Shown here piece after piece: positions 1 through 9,725 of a stretch of 64,000 nt of DNA. The notes beneath the pieces were generated by a model. That model did no database searches and was not told the origin of the DNA. It worked only from the letters and a program-made list of their open reading frames with translations. Position 1 is the stretch's first letter, and each line of letters begins with the position of its first letter. A program made the translations under genes and the position numbers. The DNA is from Candidatus Accumulibacter phosphatis (lineage in GTDB: Bacteria; Pseudomonadota; Gammaproteobacteria; Burkholderiales; Rhodocyclaceae): assembly GCF_012939955.1 (NCBI RefSeq), contig NZ_SPMY01000025.1:87878-151877 (forward strand), read 5' to 3'.

Positions 1-2873
1 TGGGATTACCTGCAGCACCTCGCCGGCGAAGCCGCCGGCGGATGCGAGCTGATTGGCGCCGCGCAGAAACTCGGTAATGCTCAGTGCCTCCCCGCTGGCC
101 ACGTCGTAATCCTGCGCTTGCAGCAGATTGCGCACCGCCTCCATGCCATCGATCAGGTCTCGGGTTTCATTTTCAACTCGCCACAGCCGGTAGCGCCCGG
201 CACGGGCGTAGGTGGCGCGGCAGGCCGCCGGGTCCAGCTCCGCTCCGGGCTGGAGCAGGCATTCCGCTGTCCAGCGATGCACGAACACCTCGTCCGGGCT
301 CGGAAACACGAGCAGGGAAAGCTCTGCCAGGCACTGCAGGGCTCGCCGGGCGGCGCTGATTTCCGGGCCCGTGGGCGGGCGATCGTGCACGGCATGCGCT
401 ACCCCGCTGACCGGCATCGGTAGATTGGAGACGGCCGCCTGGCGCAGGGCGGCGGCTTCTTCCCGGCTGGTGAGCGCCAGCAGTTCGGAGAGCAGCACGT
501 CATGTGCGCCGACACGCAGGCTTTGGGCAATGGCCTCATCGAGGTCGGCGGGCGGTTGGTCGAGTGGCACGCCGGCGGCTTGGGCCTGTACTTCCAGCCG
601 GGCGCGGATTTCCGGCAAACGGCTGCGGCCGCCGCGCAGCAGGGCATCGAGGTACTCCAGCATGCGTGGGTGGCCACCGATACGTGTGAGCACCGTGCCC
701 AGATCCTTCCCTTCGCGCTTCGCGAGTTCTGGCAGGCGCAGGATCAGCTTGCGCGTCTCGGCCAGGGACAGCGGCGGCAGGGCGACACTTTCCAGCCAGG
801 CGGCGAAAGCGGGTGGATGGTGACGGGCGGTGAGCAAGAGCCGCCCGGTGCGCGCACTTTGGCACAGCAGCTGCAGCCAGGTGGGCACGGTGTCGTCCAG
901 CCAGGCCTCGCCGCCCACACTGAGATTGCTTTCGAAGTTGTCGAGCACCAACAACAGGCGCTCGCTGGCGAGGCGCTGGCAGATGCTCCTCAGGCGGCTG
1001 GCGTCGTCGTCATTGGCCAGTCCCAGGGCGCGGGCGAGACTGTCGATATTGAAAGCGCCGGCCAGGGTGACGCAATGCCAGCCGTCTTCGCTCAGCCGCG
1101 CCATGATGCGACCGGCGAGCGCGCTCTTGCCAACGCCACCGATGCCCTGCAGCAGCACACCGGCGCGCTCGCCGTAGCGGTCCTGGGCGGCCGGGGTGTT
1201 GCGCAGGATCGCCAGCGCTGCGCGCATTTGCTGGCGCCGACCGATCAACTGCCCCAGCTTGAGCCGTGGTAACCCCTGGGCATCGACTTCATGCACCGGC
1301 GGGCGGCGCAGCGGGCGCTGATCCAGACGGTGATCGAGCAAGGGCTGCTCAGGCCCGGCGCAGTACAGGGCGGCGGTGGCGTATTCCGGTGCCGGCGCCA
1401 GGGCGAGCTTGCGGCGCCGCGCCGCTTCCAGGGCGAGCCGCGCCTGCGCCAGCGCGCGGCTGGCCAATGGCCGCTCGGGCGTGTTGAGTTCCCGGTAGAA
1501 GGCGGCGGCGAGCTCGATGGCGTAGCGATCGCTCACCCGCGTCTGCATCGCCAGCACTTGCGGCACACCGGCCTGCACCAGGGCCTGCGCGAAGCCCGCC
1601 GCTTCGCCGGCCGGCGAGCCGCCATGACAACTGGACAGAAAGACCAGGGGCAGCGCTTGGCCGGCCTGGCGCAGCGTGGCGACCAGCTCGGCGGCGCTGA
1701 CCGCCACCGCAGCACCGTCTTCGTCTTCCAGTTCGATGCTGCCCGGGCTGCCGTGGCAGGACAGGTGCAGCACGTGGTAGGCGTCCGCGGCCAGGGCGCG
1801 GCGGATTTCTTCGGGGTGACCCACTTCCAGAATGCGCACCTGCGCATTGCCGTGCTGCGCCGCTGGTTCGACGGCGTCGAGCAGGTCGCGCAGTTCTCGT
1901 TCGTAGTCAAGCGGGATGCTGGAGCTGCGGCCTTCATCCGGTGCGCCGACGGCGACCAGGATTTTCAGCGGGCCGGCTAGGGGAGCAGCGCTCGGCGCTG
2001 CCGCGACCGCGACCGCGACCGGCACCCGGCGCGTGACGACGACGCCGGGCAGCAGCGCCGGCAGGCGGCCATCGGGCAGGCGCGCCGCTTCGAAGGCTAG
2101 GCCCAGGAAGAGCGGCTGGGCGGTTTCGAACACCAGATCCAACTGCTCGCCGACCGCCAGCGCATCGAGCGCCTGCGCCAGTGCCGGGCCGATGGGCGCG
2201 GCGAACAGCACAGCGCCGAGTTCCTCGCCCAGGCGCTGCAAGCCCTGCTCCAGCGACTGCAGTGCCGCCTCTTCGCGGGCGCCGCGGAACGTGCTGCCGA
2301 AGTCGGCGTGCAGGGATCGCGCCAGATTGACGGCAAACGCCCGCGGCACCGGCGTCTCGTCGATACGGCCGATGTCGCGCTCGTCCAGCCGCGCCAGCAG
2401 CCGCATCTGTCCGGCGGCCGGCTGCGACAAGTGGATGACGAAGCTGTGCCGCGCAGCCTCGCTGATCGGCTCAGCCAATGGCGGCTTATGCGTCACGCCC
2501 CTGATGGCATCGGCGATGGCGTCGAATTCGTCGATGCCGCGCCGGGCTCGCGGGCGGAGCAATGGCGGGATGGGAGCGTCGGCATCGATCATCACCGGGA
2601 TGAGGCGCTTGCCGTCCTCGATCAGCGCCTGGGTCAGACTGTCCTGCTCGGCGGCGTACCACAGCCCCCCGGCCTGCTGCTTGTTCGAAAAGAACAGCAG
2701 GCCGACGGTGCATTCCTCCAGACCGGCATTGATTTTGTTCACGATGCTGTCGCCGGCAAGGATTTCCCACTTGTCCAGCCAGGCGTCGATACCCGCCGCA
2801 CGGAGCCGCGCCGCCAACGCCTCGACCTCCGGCTTATCCACGCTACGGTGACTGCAGAACACACGGATGCTCA
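1..2873 (-). CDS. TIR-CHAT-NTPase signalling protein (partial, runs off left edge)
   Basis: The frame is open from ATG at 2873 to the window edge (at least 957 residues), so the C-terminus is missing. Residues 1-125 are a TIR domain starting MSIRVFCSH, with a WYAAE segment that fits the WxxxE motif carrying the catalytic Glu of TIR NAD hydrolases. Residues about 300-470 are a CHAT (caspase-like) peptidase: the His lies in HLSCHG (about residue 366) and the Cys in FLSSCHGG (about 413). A P-loop GIGGVGKSA (about 578) and Walker B LLLVLDNFE (about 643) mark a STAND/NB-ARC-type ATPase. By analogy to bacterial NLR-like defence proteins it probably senses a trigger through its C-terminal part and activates an NADase and/or a protease; that role is inferred. 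The gene follows a paralogue of the same architecture by 209 nt on the same strand. AAAGG lies just upstream of the start. Confidence 0.85.
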
Positions 2874-2937
2874 TGGCGTCGCCTTTATCAATGTCAGCGG
2901 GGGGCACTTTAGCAGTACCCGGAAACGGGCCGGGCCA

Positions 2938-2972
2938 GGTCTTTACTTTTGCTCAAGGCACGGCGAATGACC
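2938..2972 (+). repeat. 35-nt direct repeat, copy 1 (between the two TIR-CHAT genes)
   Basis: This copy begins GGTCTTTACTTTTGC and ends GAATGACC. It matches the copy at 7822-7856 at 32 of 35 positions in the same orientation, so the two copies bracket the complete TIR-CHAT gene. The ends are partly self-complementary, as in REP-type palindromes. Confidence 0.75.
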
Positions 2973-3082
2973 GAGTCGCGGTGCCTGGTGCCTCGTCAAT
3001 CGAGCTGTGCGGCCCTGCGATCTGCATTCCTTACAGACAACAGCACTGAAAGTTCGAAGAAAGAAGGGCCAGGGGCAGAGCC

Positions 3083-6000
3083 TCAGAGAGCCGCCTTTTC
3101 GAGGGTCTCGATCAGGAACAGGATCTCTGCGGCCATGGAGTAGTGCAGTTCCGGGGCGTCGGCGAGGCTGCGGTCGCGGCTGCCGGCAGTGATGGCTTGC
3201 AGGGCGTGGATGAAGGGGAGGAGCCAAGCGGCGCCAGGCTCTGCCGCGACTTGCTGGAGGAGCGACGCGGCGGAGGCCGGGTCGCCAGCGAGCAGAGGCT
3301 GGGAGGCGGCGAGGGCGATGCGGCCCTCGCCGTCGTGGTTCTCGCCGCCGTCGCGGCGGTAGGCGAGGTAGCAGGCAATGGCTTTGCTCCTGGCCCCAGC
3401 GGCGGCATCGAGATCGCCGGCGTCGGTCTCGATATCGGCGAGTATGGCCCAGGTTGTCCAGGGCGAAGCTGCGTGACCGAACGGCGCCTTGCATTCGATC
3501 GCCCGGCGGATTTCCTGCCGCGCTTCGGCATGACGGCGGAGCTTGCGGAGCGTGTCGCCGAGGTTGCTCTTCACACGGCCTTCGTTCGCCAAGTTCCCAA
3601 TGTCGCAGTATCTCTCCGCCGCCTGCCGGTAGAACGCCACGGCTTCCTCCGGGCGGTCGAGTGCGTCGTTATACAAGTTCCCCAGTTGCAGGAGCGTGGC
3701 CGCCTGCCCGGCGACATTGCCGAGCTGTACGTTAATCGCGAGCGACTTCCGGTAGGCCTCCTCGGCGGCCTCCGGCTGGCCGGCACTTTTATAAGCAATA
3801 CCGGTCTGATGCCAGATCCCCGCGACGGTACCCGGCTCGCCCAGCTGCGTGAATCGCTTGCGGGCGTCTTCATAAGCTTTCAGCGCCTCCGGGTAGCGGC
3901 CTTGGAGCAAGCGGACCGCCCCTAGCTGGCCCTTACCGACGGCGACCTGCCGATCAGCGGTAAGCTCCTCGGCGCGGCGGATGGCCTCGTCGTAGGCTGC
4001 AGCGGCCTCGTCGAGCCGGCCCAGATCGCGAAGACAGCCGCCTTGTTCCGCGAAGCAGTCGGACGCCATCTCTTCCGCGCCTTCCCCGGGGCGCTCCTTG
4101 GCGAAGCTTTCGAAGCGCCGCCGGGCCTCGTCCAGCAGCGGACCGGCGCGCTCCGGCCCACCGCTTGTCCGCCACGCGCTGGCCAGCACGGAGCAAGCCA
4201 TCGCCAGATCGTAATCGGCAGCAGGATAGCACTGCTCGCCCGCGTCCCGAGCGCGCTGCAGCAAGCGCTGCGCGCCAGCCAAGGCCTCGCGCAACTGCCC
4301 GCTGTAAAGCTGCTGGTCGATTCGCGTCCGCGTTGCCTCAAATTGCGCGTGGCTCCAACCCTCATCCAGCGCCGCTGTGGCGGCGTCGCGAACCTGCCCC
4401 ACCCGCTCCAGCAGGCGCGGCTTGCCGAGCCGGCACAGCAGGCTGTAGAGCGAGGTCGCCAGATCGATCGTCGCTTCCGCATCCGCCGCGCGCCACACCC
4501 GATCGAGCAGCGCAAAGAGGTTTGGCAACTCCAGCAACGTCAGCGTCGCCGCGACTTCGGAATTCTGGTTCTGCTGCTGCTCAAGGAAGCGCACATACTT
4601 GCGCATCCCCTCGATCCAGCGAGCCGTCAACTCCTCGCGCTCCGTCTCGTCCAGGCAGCTACGCAGGTAGGGGCAAAGCGCGGGATTGAGACCGAGATGC
4701 TTGAAACGGTTCGGCGTCGCCAGCCCGGTCGCGACCAGTTCGCCGGCCAGTGCGGCGACATCGGCCTGCTCCCAATGCATCATCACGCGTAGGGCGTCGA
4801 GGTCGACCCCGCCATGAAACACCCCGAGCACACGCGCCCGTTCGCGATTGTCCGGCGACAGGCGGCGAAGCGAGAGCTCGACGCTGGCGAAGAGCGATTG
4901 TTCCCGGGCATTGGGGTGATCCACCGGGAAGCGCCGCGCCATCTGCGCCATCAGCTCGACGAGCGATTTGCGGCTGGCTTCGACGCCGCGGTCGCGCAGC
5001 GCCGGGGCCAGGAGCGCCAGGGTGCGCGCGTGGCAGTGGACGGCGTCGACCAGGCGATCGATCTCCTCGCGGGCGGCGTCGCTGGAAGCGCCGGCATCGC
5101 CGCCGGCGGCGTTCAGCGCCCGCTCGACGAGCTTCACCGCGTCGTCGCGATCCAGGCGATTCAGCTCGCGCCGCTGGCGCTGGGCGTCGAAGGGCGCCGG
5201 CAGCGCCTCGCGGCTGGTGAAGATCAGCCGCGTAGCGCCGACCGGCAGCAGCCGCTCGCAGAGCGCGAGCAGCGTCTTCAGCTCCTCGCCCGCCTCCTGC
5301 GAGAGTGCTTCGGGTGTCTCGCTGGCGATGAACGGCGGCAGCAGGACGCTCTCCATGTTGTCGAGCAGCAGCAGGGTCGGCTGCTCGCGCAGTGCGCGCG
5401 CTATCTCCTGCTCGGCTTTTCCGAGGTCGCCGCCACAGTCGGCCTGGGTCGAGAACGCCTTCTTGAGCAGTTGCCCGCCGAGCTGGTCGATCACCGACTC
5501 GGCGAGGTTCTTCTCCAGCCCTTCCACACAGACGAAGGCCGCGCGGCGCATCTGTTGCGAGCGCACCAGCCAGCGCGCGAACTCGGCGGCGAGCGCCGTC
5601 TTGCCTTCACCGCCCTGACCGCGCAGCACGGCGTAGCGGGCGCCGCCGTCGGGCCCCAACAGGCGTTGCAGGGCGAGCAGCTCACGGCTGCGGCCGACGA
5701 AGCCGGTCTCGGGTTCCTTCGGCAAGGCACCGAGGCGGGTGGCGAGCGCGCTCCGAAAATCGGCCAGCGTCTGGCTGGCGGGCGCGCTCCTGAAGAGCTG
5801 CGGGTCGTCCTTTTCCTGGAACAGGACGGGGACGAACCAGTCGTCGAGGCGCAGCTCGCCGACGCCGAAGATGCGCCCGCGGAAGCTGTCGTCCTTGAGC
5901 CGGCGCTGGCCTTCGAGCATGGCGTCACCGACGCGCCTGCCGGCGGCCAGCGCCTGGTAGAAAGCGGCAACGAAGCGGCGCGCGGTGTCGACGAGCACGC

Positions 6001-7522
6001 TGTGGCTCATCGCCACCACCGACCCGACGCCGACCTTGAGCAGCTCGGAGGCCACCGACTCGGACGCCTGCCCGGCCTGCGCGCTCTGGCAGGCTTCGAG
6101 GAAGACGAGCGGAATGCGGTGGTCGCGCAGCAGCGAACCCAGCTCGTCGGTGAACACGGTGCTGTGCCGGCGCTCGTCGAGCTTGCCGCTGTCCTCGGGC
6201 CGCTCGAAGCACAGGCCACCGAGGCCGAGGCTGCGGTCGTAGACGCCGTGGCCATCGAAGTGCACGACGTGGTAGGGCTTTTTCTCGCCATGCGCGCGCT
6301 CCAGCTCGGCGCGTAGCGCCGGCAGCGTCGGCGGGCTGAGCAGCCGGAGCTGGACCAGGCCGGGCAGCGCTTCCATGGCTTCGACCAGCGGCAGCGCGCT
6401 GGCACGATGATCGATGTAGCCGCAGGCGTCGTCTTCCGGCCGCGCGCTGACCAGCAGGATGCGGATCGGCGTGGCCACCACCGCCACCCCGTGGTCCCGG
6501 GTATTCGGCAGGCGACGGCGGACGCGCGTCGGTCTGGCGCCCTGGAAGAGGTAGGCGTGGCCATCGTGCAGCAGCTCCCACGGCAGGCCGAGCAGCAGCG
6601 TCGCGGCTTCGCGTGCGCTGGCGACTTCGGCGTCGGGCGCGCCGGCCTCCGGCGTGCTGTCGACCCATACCGAGAAACGACGCCCGCAGCGGTCGCCGAT
6701 CTTCGCCCAGGCCTGCATGACCTGCGCGCTATGGGCGACGGGAATCGCCGCCTGGTGCAGGCGCTGCCCCCACTCGGCGAGTTGCTCCTCGACCCGGCGC
6801 GCGCGCTCCTGGAAGTAGTGGCTGGGCCAGACGGCGTATTTCTCCAGATACCAGCGCAATTCCTCGGCCTCGATCGGCCCCATCGGCGCGACCAGCCGCC
6901 AGCTCTGCGCGCAGCCGACCTCGCGCTGGCCGACCGTGGCCGGCTCATAGACCAGGCGGGCGCGGGCGGAGGCACGGCGGACGCCGTCGCTCTCCTGGAA
7001 CTTCAGGTCGCTCAGTTCGAGGACGAGTTCCTCCAGCGGCTCGGCCCTGGGTTGCGGCGTGGCAGCGACGTCGGCCGGCAGGCGCCGGCCCAGGGCGACG
7101 AGGATCGCGTCCATCACGGCGGCGATGCCAGCGGCGTCGCCAGCGTCGCTGCTGACGGGGATGTAGATCGGCTCCTCATCGAAAAACATTTCCAGCACGC
7201 CGAGTTGAGTGCCGTCGAGCGACAGCGGGATGACCGGGAAGCGGTGCTTGCCGCCGTCGTCCTTGCCACGCTGTTTCTGCACCTCCAGCGCGCGGCGCAG
7301 CTCCTTGCCGACCCATTTCGACTGCAGGGCGTCGTTGCTGATCAGCACGGCGTAGGCCGACGCGCCGTCGATCGCCTGTTCTATTTCCGACCACAGCGGG
7401 TCGCCGCCGCGCAGCTCGCGCGAATCGATCCATCCTGGCTGGTCTTGGTCGGCAAGCGCGGCACGTAGCTCGCGGACGAAGGCGTCGTCGCGGGAGCTGT
7501 GGGAGATGAAGAGTTTGCTCAT
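3083..7522 (-). CDS. TIR-CHAT-NB-ARC-TPR protein, complete
   Basis: This 1,479-residue protein combines four modules. TIR is at residues 1-140 (MSKLFISHSSRDD, WVGKE fitting WxxxE). A CHAT peptidase spans about 330-560, with His in HFDGHG (about 422) and Cys in FLEACQS (about 477). An NB-ARC/STAND ATPase follows, with P-loop GQGGEGKTAL (about 637) and Walker B LLLLDNMES (about 717). Helical TPR-type repeats lie at about 1,150-1,350. TIR domains of this kind cleave NAD+ and CHAT domains are cysteine proteases; their union on an NTPase-TPR scaffold suggests a sensor with two effector activities (inference). The frame is open upstream to 8068, but that stretch covers a GC-rich inverted repeat and shows no domain. 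ATG at 7522 puts the TIR strand at the N-terminus; ATG at 7537 is the alternative. Neither has a clear Shine-Dalgarno. Confidence 0.88.
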   Translation of the reverse strand: MSKLFISHSSRDDAFVRELRAALADQDQPGWIDSRELRGGDPLWSEIEQAIDGASAYAVLISNDALQSKWVGKELRRALEVQKQRGKDDGGKHRFPVIPLSLDGTQLGVLEMFFDEEPIYIPVSSDAGDAAGIAAVMDAILVALGRRLPADVAATPQPRAEPLEELVLELSDLKFQESDGVRRASARARLVYEPATVGQREVGCAQSWRLVAPMGPIEAEELRWYLEKYAVWPSHYFQERARRVEEQLAEWGQRLHQAAIPVAHSAQVMQAWAKIGDRCGRRFSVWVDSTPEAGAPDAEVASAREAATLLLGLPWELLHDGHAYLFQGARPTRVRRRLPNTRDHGVAVVATPIRILLVSARPEDDACGYIDHRASALPLVEAMEALPGLVQLRLLSPPTLPALRAELERAHGEKKPYHVVHFDGHGVYDRSLGLGGLCFERPEDSGKLDERRHSTVFTDELGSLLRDHRIPLVFLEACQSAQAGQASESVASELLKVGVGSVVAMSHSVLVDTARRFVAAFYQALAAGRRVGDAMLEGQRRLKDDSFRGRIFGVGELRLDDWFVPVLFQEKDDPQLFRSAPASQTLADFRSALATRLGALPKEPETGFVGRSRELLALQRLLGPDGGARYAVLRGQGGEGKTALAAEFARWLVRSQQMRRAAFVCVEGLEKNLAESVIDQLGGQLLKKAFSTQADCGGDLGKAEQEIARALREQPTLLLLDNMESVLLPPFIASETPEALSQEAGEELKTLLALCERLLPVGATRLIFTSREALPAPFDAQRQRRELNRLDRDDAVKLVERALNAAGGDAGASSDAAREEIDRLVDAVHCHARTLALLAPALRDRGVEASRKSLVELMAQMARRFPVDHPNAREQSLFASVELSLRRLSPDNRERARVLGVFHGGVDLDALRVMMHWEQADVAALAGELVATGLATPNRFKHLGLNPALCPYLRSCLDETEREELTARWIEGMRKYVRFLEQQQNQNSEVAATLTLLELPNLFALLDRVWRAADAEATIDLATSLYSLLCRLGKPRLLERVGQVRDAATAALDEGWSHAQFEATRTRIDQQLYSGQLREALAGAQRLLQRARDAGEQCYPAADYDLAMACSVLASAWRTSGGPERAGPLLDEARRRFESFAKERPGEGAEEMASDCFAEQGGCLRDLGRLDEAAAAYDEAIRRAEELTADRQVAVGKGQLGAVRLLQGRYPEALKAYEDARKRFTQLGEPGTVAGIWHQTGIAYKSAGQPEAAEEAYRKSLAINVQLGNVAGQAATLLQLGNLYNDALDRPEEAVAFYRQAAERYCDIGNLANEGRVKSNLGDTLRKLRRHAEARQEIRRAIECKAPFGHAASPWTTWAILADIETDAGDLDAAAGARSKAIACYLAYRRDGGENHDGEGRIALAASQPLLAGDPASAASLLQQVAAEPGAAWLLPFIHALQAITAGSRDRSLADAPELHYSMAAEILFLIETLEKAAL

Positions 7523-7564
7523 GGTCGGTCGGCTCATCGGCTGCGGCTCATAGTCTGGAGGGCG

Positions 7565-7617
7565 GGCGCCCCCTCTCCCCCGGCCCCTCCCCGACGAGGG
7601 TGGAGGGGAGGGGCGCC
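7565..7617. repeat. GC-rich inverted repeat upstream of the TIR-CHAT gene
   Basis: The left arm begins GGCGCCCCC and the right arm ends GGAGGGGAGGGGCGCC, which could form a hairpin with a stem of about 16 bp. It lies 43 nt before the chosen start of the TIR-CHAT gene and could lie in its leader. No U-tract follows on either strand, so a terminator is not supported. Confidence 0.5.
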
Positions 7618-7736
7618 TTGGTCGGCACATTCTATTCCATCGTGGTGACAATGCTTTCTTGCCGGGAGGGTCTTGTTCGGAGAGGGGCGGGTGCTGGCCC
7701 GGGTGGCACCCTGGCGCTAGGCGCCTGCGCGGGGCG

Positions 7737-7812
7737 GGTCGGCGGTGGCCAGCGTGCCATCGGCTTCGTTCGAGGACGCGGCGGCCTGCGTTGGCCGCAG
7801 CGCTTGCTGCAC
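7737..7812 (-). pseudogene. Fragment resembling the DUF3306 gene C-terminus
   Basis: This stretch aligns by eye with about 33655-33740 inside the DUF3306 gene (shared blocks TTCGTTCGAGGACG and TGGCCGCAGCGCTTGCTGC). Read on the minus strand, both contain QQALRP and SSNE followed by an acidic residue. It appears to be a decayed partial copy lying just inside direct repeat copy 2. No intact start or frame remains. The rest of the gap between 7523 and 8341 holds only repeats and no recognisable gene. Confidence 0.4.
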
Positions 7813-7821
7813 CGCGCGCAG

Positions 7822-7856
7822 GGTCTTTACTTTTGCCCAAGGCACGGGGAAAGACC
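7822..7856 (+). repeat. 35-nt direct repeat, copy 2 (upstream of the TIR-CHAT gene)
   Basis: This is the partner of the repeat at 2938-2972. Here the ends GGTCTTT and AAAGACC are perfectly complementary, so this copy can form a hairpin. The two copies lie 4.9 kb apart. Confidence 0.75.
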
Positions 7857-8186
7857 TGACCCCATAAGTGGGAGCGCCGCGATGCGCGCGACGTCATACA
7901 AGGTTCGCGGCAGGACTCGCGCGAAGCCAAGCGGGACTGCAGGGCCGACAATGAAAAAAGCAATTCCGAATGCCGGCAGGACAAGCGGAGAACCAAACAC
8001 GAAGGTCGTGAGGAGTCACGCGACGTCAGAGCGGGCAAACCGACTACGCCACAATAGTCCCCTGACACAACAAGTTAGCCAAGGGTGACCCTACTTTGAA
8101 GGCAATAGCCTACCCCGCCTGACCTTGGTGTTTCGATGTCCGCAAGCCAAGTCTCCAGTCGATCCGGATACGGCACGATCGTGTCC

Positions 8187-8312
8187 CTAACGATCATGTC
8201 AGTCGAGATACACCGGATGATGAAAGTCATGACCGTCCGTTCGCTTCCCCCGGCCCTTCTCCCGCAGGGGGAGAAGGGAGGTTCGTGAGTCGCATACGCG
8301 ACTTTCACATTA
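8187..8312 (+). repeat. Dispersed structured repeat, copy A (short form)
   Basis: The order of blocks is a left arm (CTAACGATCATG ... GTCATGACCGT), a hairpin (CCCTTCTCCC then GGGAGAAGGG), a GAGTCGC-GCGACT hairpin and a CATTAA end. The internal module with ATTCCGGC...GCCGGAAT found in copies D, E and F is absent. It lies 29 nt past the stop of the DUF2272 gene. Confidence 0.85.
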
Positions 8313-8341
8313 ACACCAGGGGCTGACATGAGTGCGCAGTT

Positions 8342-9113
8342 TCAATCCAGGCGATTTTCGACAATCAAAACCCATGGCCTTGCACGTGTAAATTGCACGT
8401 AGCCATCGGGGGATAAGGTCAATATCGTTTTGGAAACGGAATTTCGGACATTTCCGCCAATGGCGTGCACGGTTTGACCGTTGGTTTCCACGACAATATC
8501 GCAATGCATCCGCCATGAGTAGAGTGAATCCTCAATTTCCTCGGTCACTTCTGGAGGCCTGATTTTACCCCGGGTAGCACAGATCAAGTCTCCTGGTTTA
8601 GGCTTGTATTGATAAATGGTATGGGGTATCCATGCCGCATATGGATTGTCGGCGTTGGCAATAAAATGATTTAGATAAAAGCGGTGGGCGCTGCTCGATG
8701 GAAACATGTCGTTCGGTACGCCTGCCGCCTGCATAATCCAACTGATGAACGCGGCGGACCAAGGCTGCTTGCAATCGTAACCCGATATCCGGGACTTGCC
8801 GACTGCGCGCCAATACTGGTTGATCCGGTCGCTGTGGCTATCGTCGTCATCTTCCCAAATTCCCACATGGGGAATACTCTCCTCCTCACCGTCAATCACG
8901 ACTATCTGCTGGCCGAAGTACACCCATTCCGCCTTCGCAGCCTCCACGATCCTGTTTTGCCGGAACCCCAAAGAATGTGCTCCAGAATAATCGACTTGCG
9001 GTTCGGTCTCCTGTGCCTTTGGCTGTTTTTCTGGCTGCCCAGGGATCTTTGGTGTCGAGCCGCAAGCGACCAAAAAAAATAGTCAAGGCGATAAGCAGAG
9101 GTTTGGTTATCAA
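8342..9113 (-). CDS. DUF2272-family lipoprotein, frameshifted at a T8 run
   Basis: The mature part (about 240 residues from 9073 down) carries the DUF2272 pattern: an INQYWRAVG segment, PWSAAFISW and FPSSSAHRFY. DUF2272 proteins are uncharacterised secreted proteins that resemble cysteine-peptidase-like folds. The stretch encoding the signal peptide (from ATG at 9113, MITKPLLIALTIF) lies in another frame. Removing one T from the T8 run at 9072-9079 joins it to LVACGS, a good lipobox, giving an outer-membrane or periplasmic lipoprotein of about 255 residues. Without the correction only a TTG start inside the lipobox is available. The break is either an indel in the sequence or a real homopolymer frameshift. 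Confidence 0.7.
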
Positions 9114-9247
9114 CGTCGTATCTCCGTCGAAACTTGGATGCCGAAAAAAAATCTTGGTAGGCCTTGTAGCGACCTCGTCCTATAACTATAACCGAATGCT
9201 TGATAAAACGACCATCCAGGGTGTCAACGCATCCCGTTATACACGAC

Positions 9248-9545
9248 TCACATGACATGACGGATCTCGCGCATATGCTCTACGCCGGAGACGAAATCAC
9301 GCCAGCGCTGGATGCTGAGCCAGAGGGATTTGACGTCGGGTTCGCCGTCGCCCTTGCGGGCGAGGAATCCGCCGAGTTGTGCGATCAGGTGGATGACCTC
9401 GCGAATTCTCGGCACCTTCGTCGGTGGCTTCTTCTTGTTGAGGATAAAGGCGCCGGCCCATTCGGTTTCGGAGAAGAACAGATCGGCAGACCACTGCGGG
9501 CGGATGCGTCCCAGGCGGATCAGGCGGGCAAGGTGCAGCGGAAGC
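9248..9545 (-). pseudogene. IS4-type transposase, C-terminal remnant
   Basis: The minus-strand frame ending at TGA 9248-9250 reads LARLIRLGRIRPQWSADLFF and then AQLGGFLARKGDGEPDVKSL. This is the characteristic C-terminal pattern of IS4-family DDE transposases (GGFLxRKGDGEPGVKxLW). A stop codon lies in frame at about 9545 and no DDE core is present, so this is a dead 3' fragment. No terminal inverted repeats were found. The 180 nt between it and the rhomboid gene hold nothing recognised. Confidence 0.6.
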
Positions 9546-9725
9546 TAACGTCCGCTTCGTTGGCAGCGTCACATGCAGCGCTTTCCATGCCAGCCTTGGC
9601 GACCGACGATAAGGGATGTGTCGCCCCGCGGCTTTACAGCGCTGCAGCCGGACGCGTAGTATCCAACGGCCGCAGCCTATCGGCATGGCATCCCATTTAC
9701 CGACTTGTGGAAGATTCTGCGAACC

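Noticed and set aside
3143-6316. Long plus-strand frames opposite the TIR-CHAT gene
   Set aside because: They are antisense to a protein with clear domains, have no ribosome sites and encode low-complexity Ala/Arg-rich sequence typical of GC-rich shadow frames.
7523-8068. N-terminal extension of the TIR-CHAT gene to 8068
   Set aside because: The frame is open, but the 182 extra residues are Arg/Pro-rich, cover a GC-rich inverted repeat and a direct repeat, and show no domain. TIR proteins of this kind start at the first strand.
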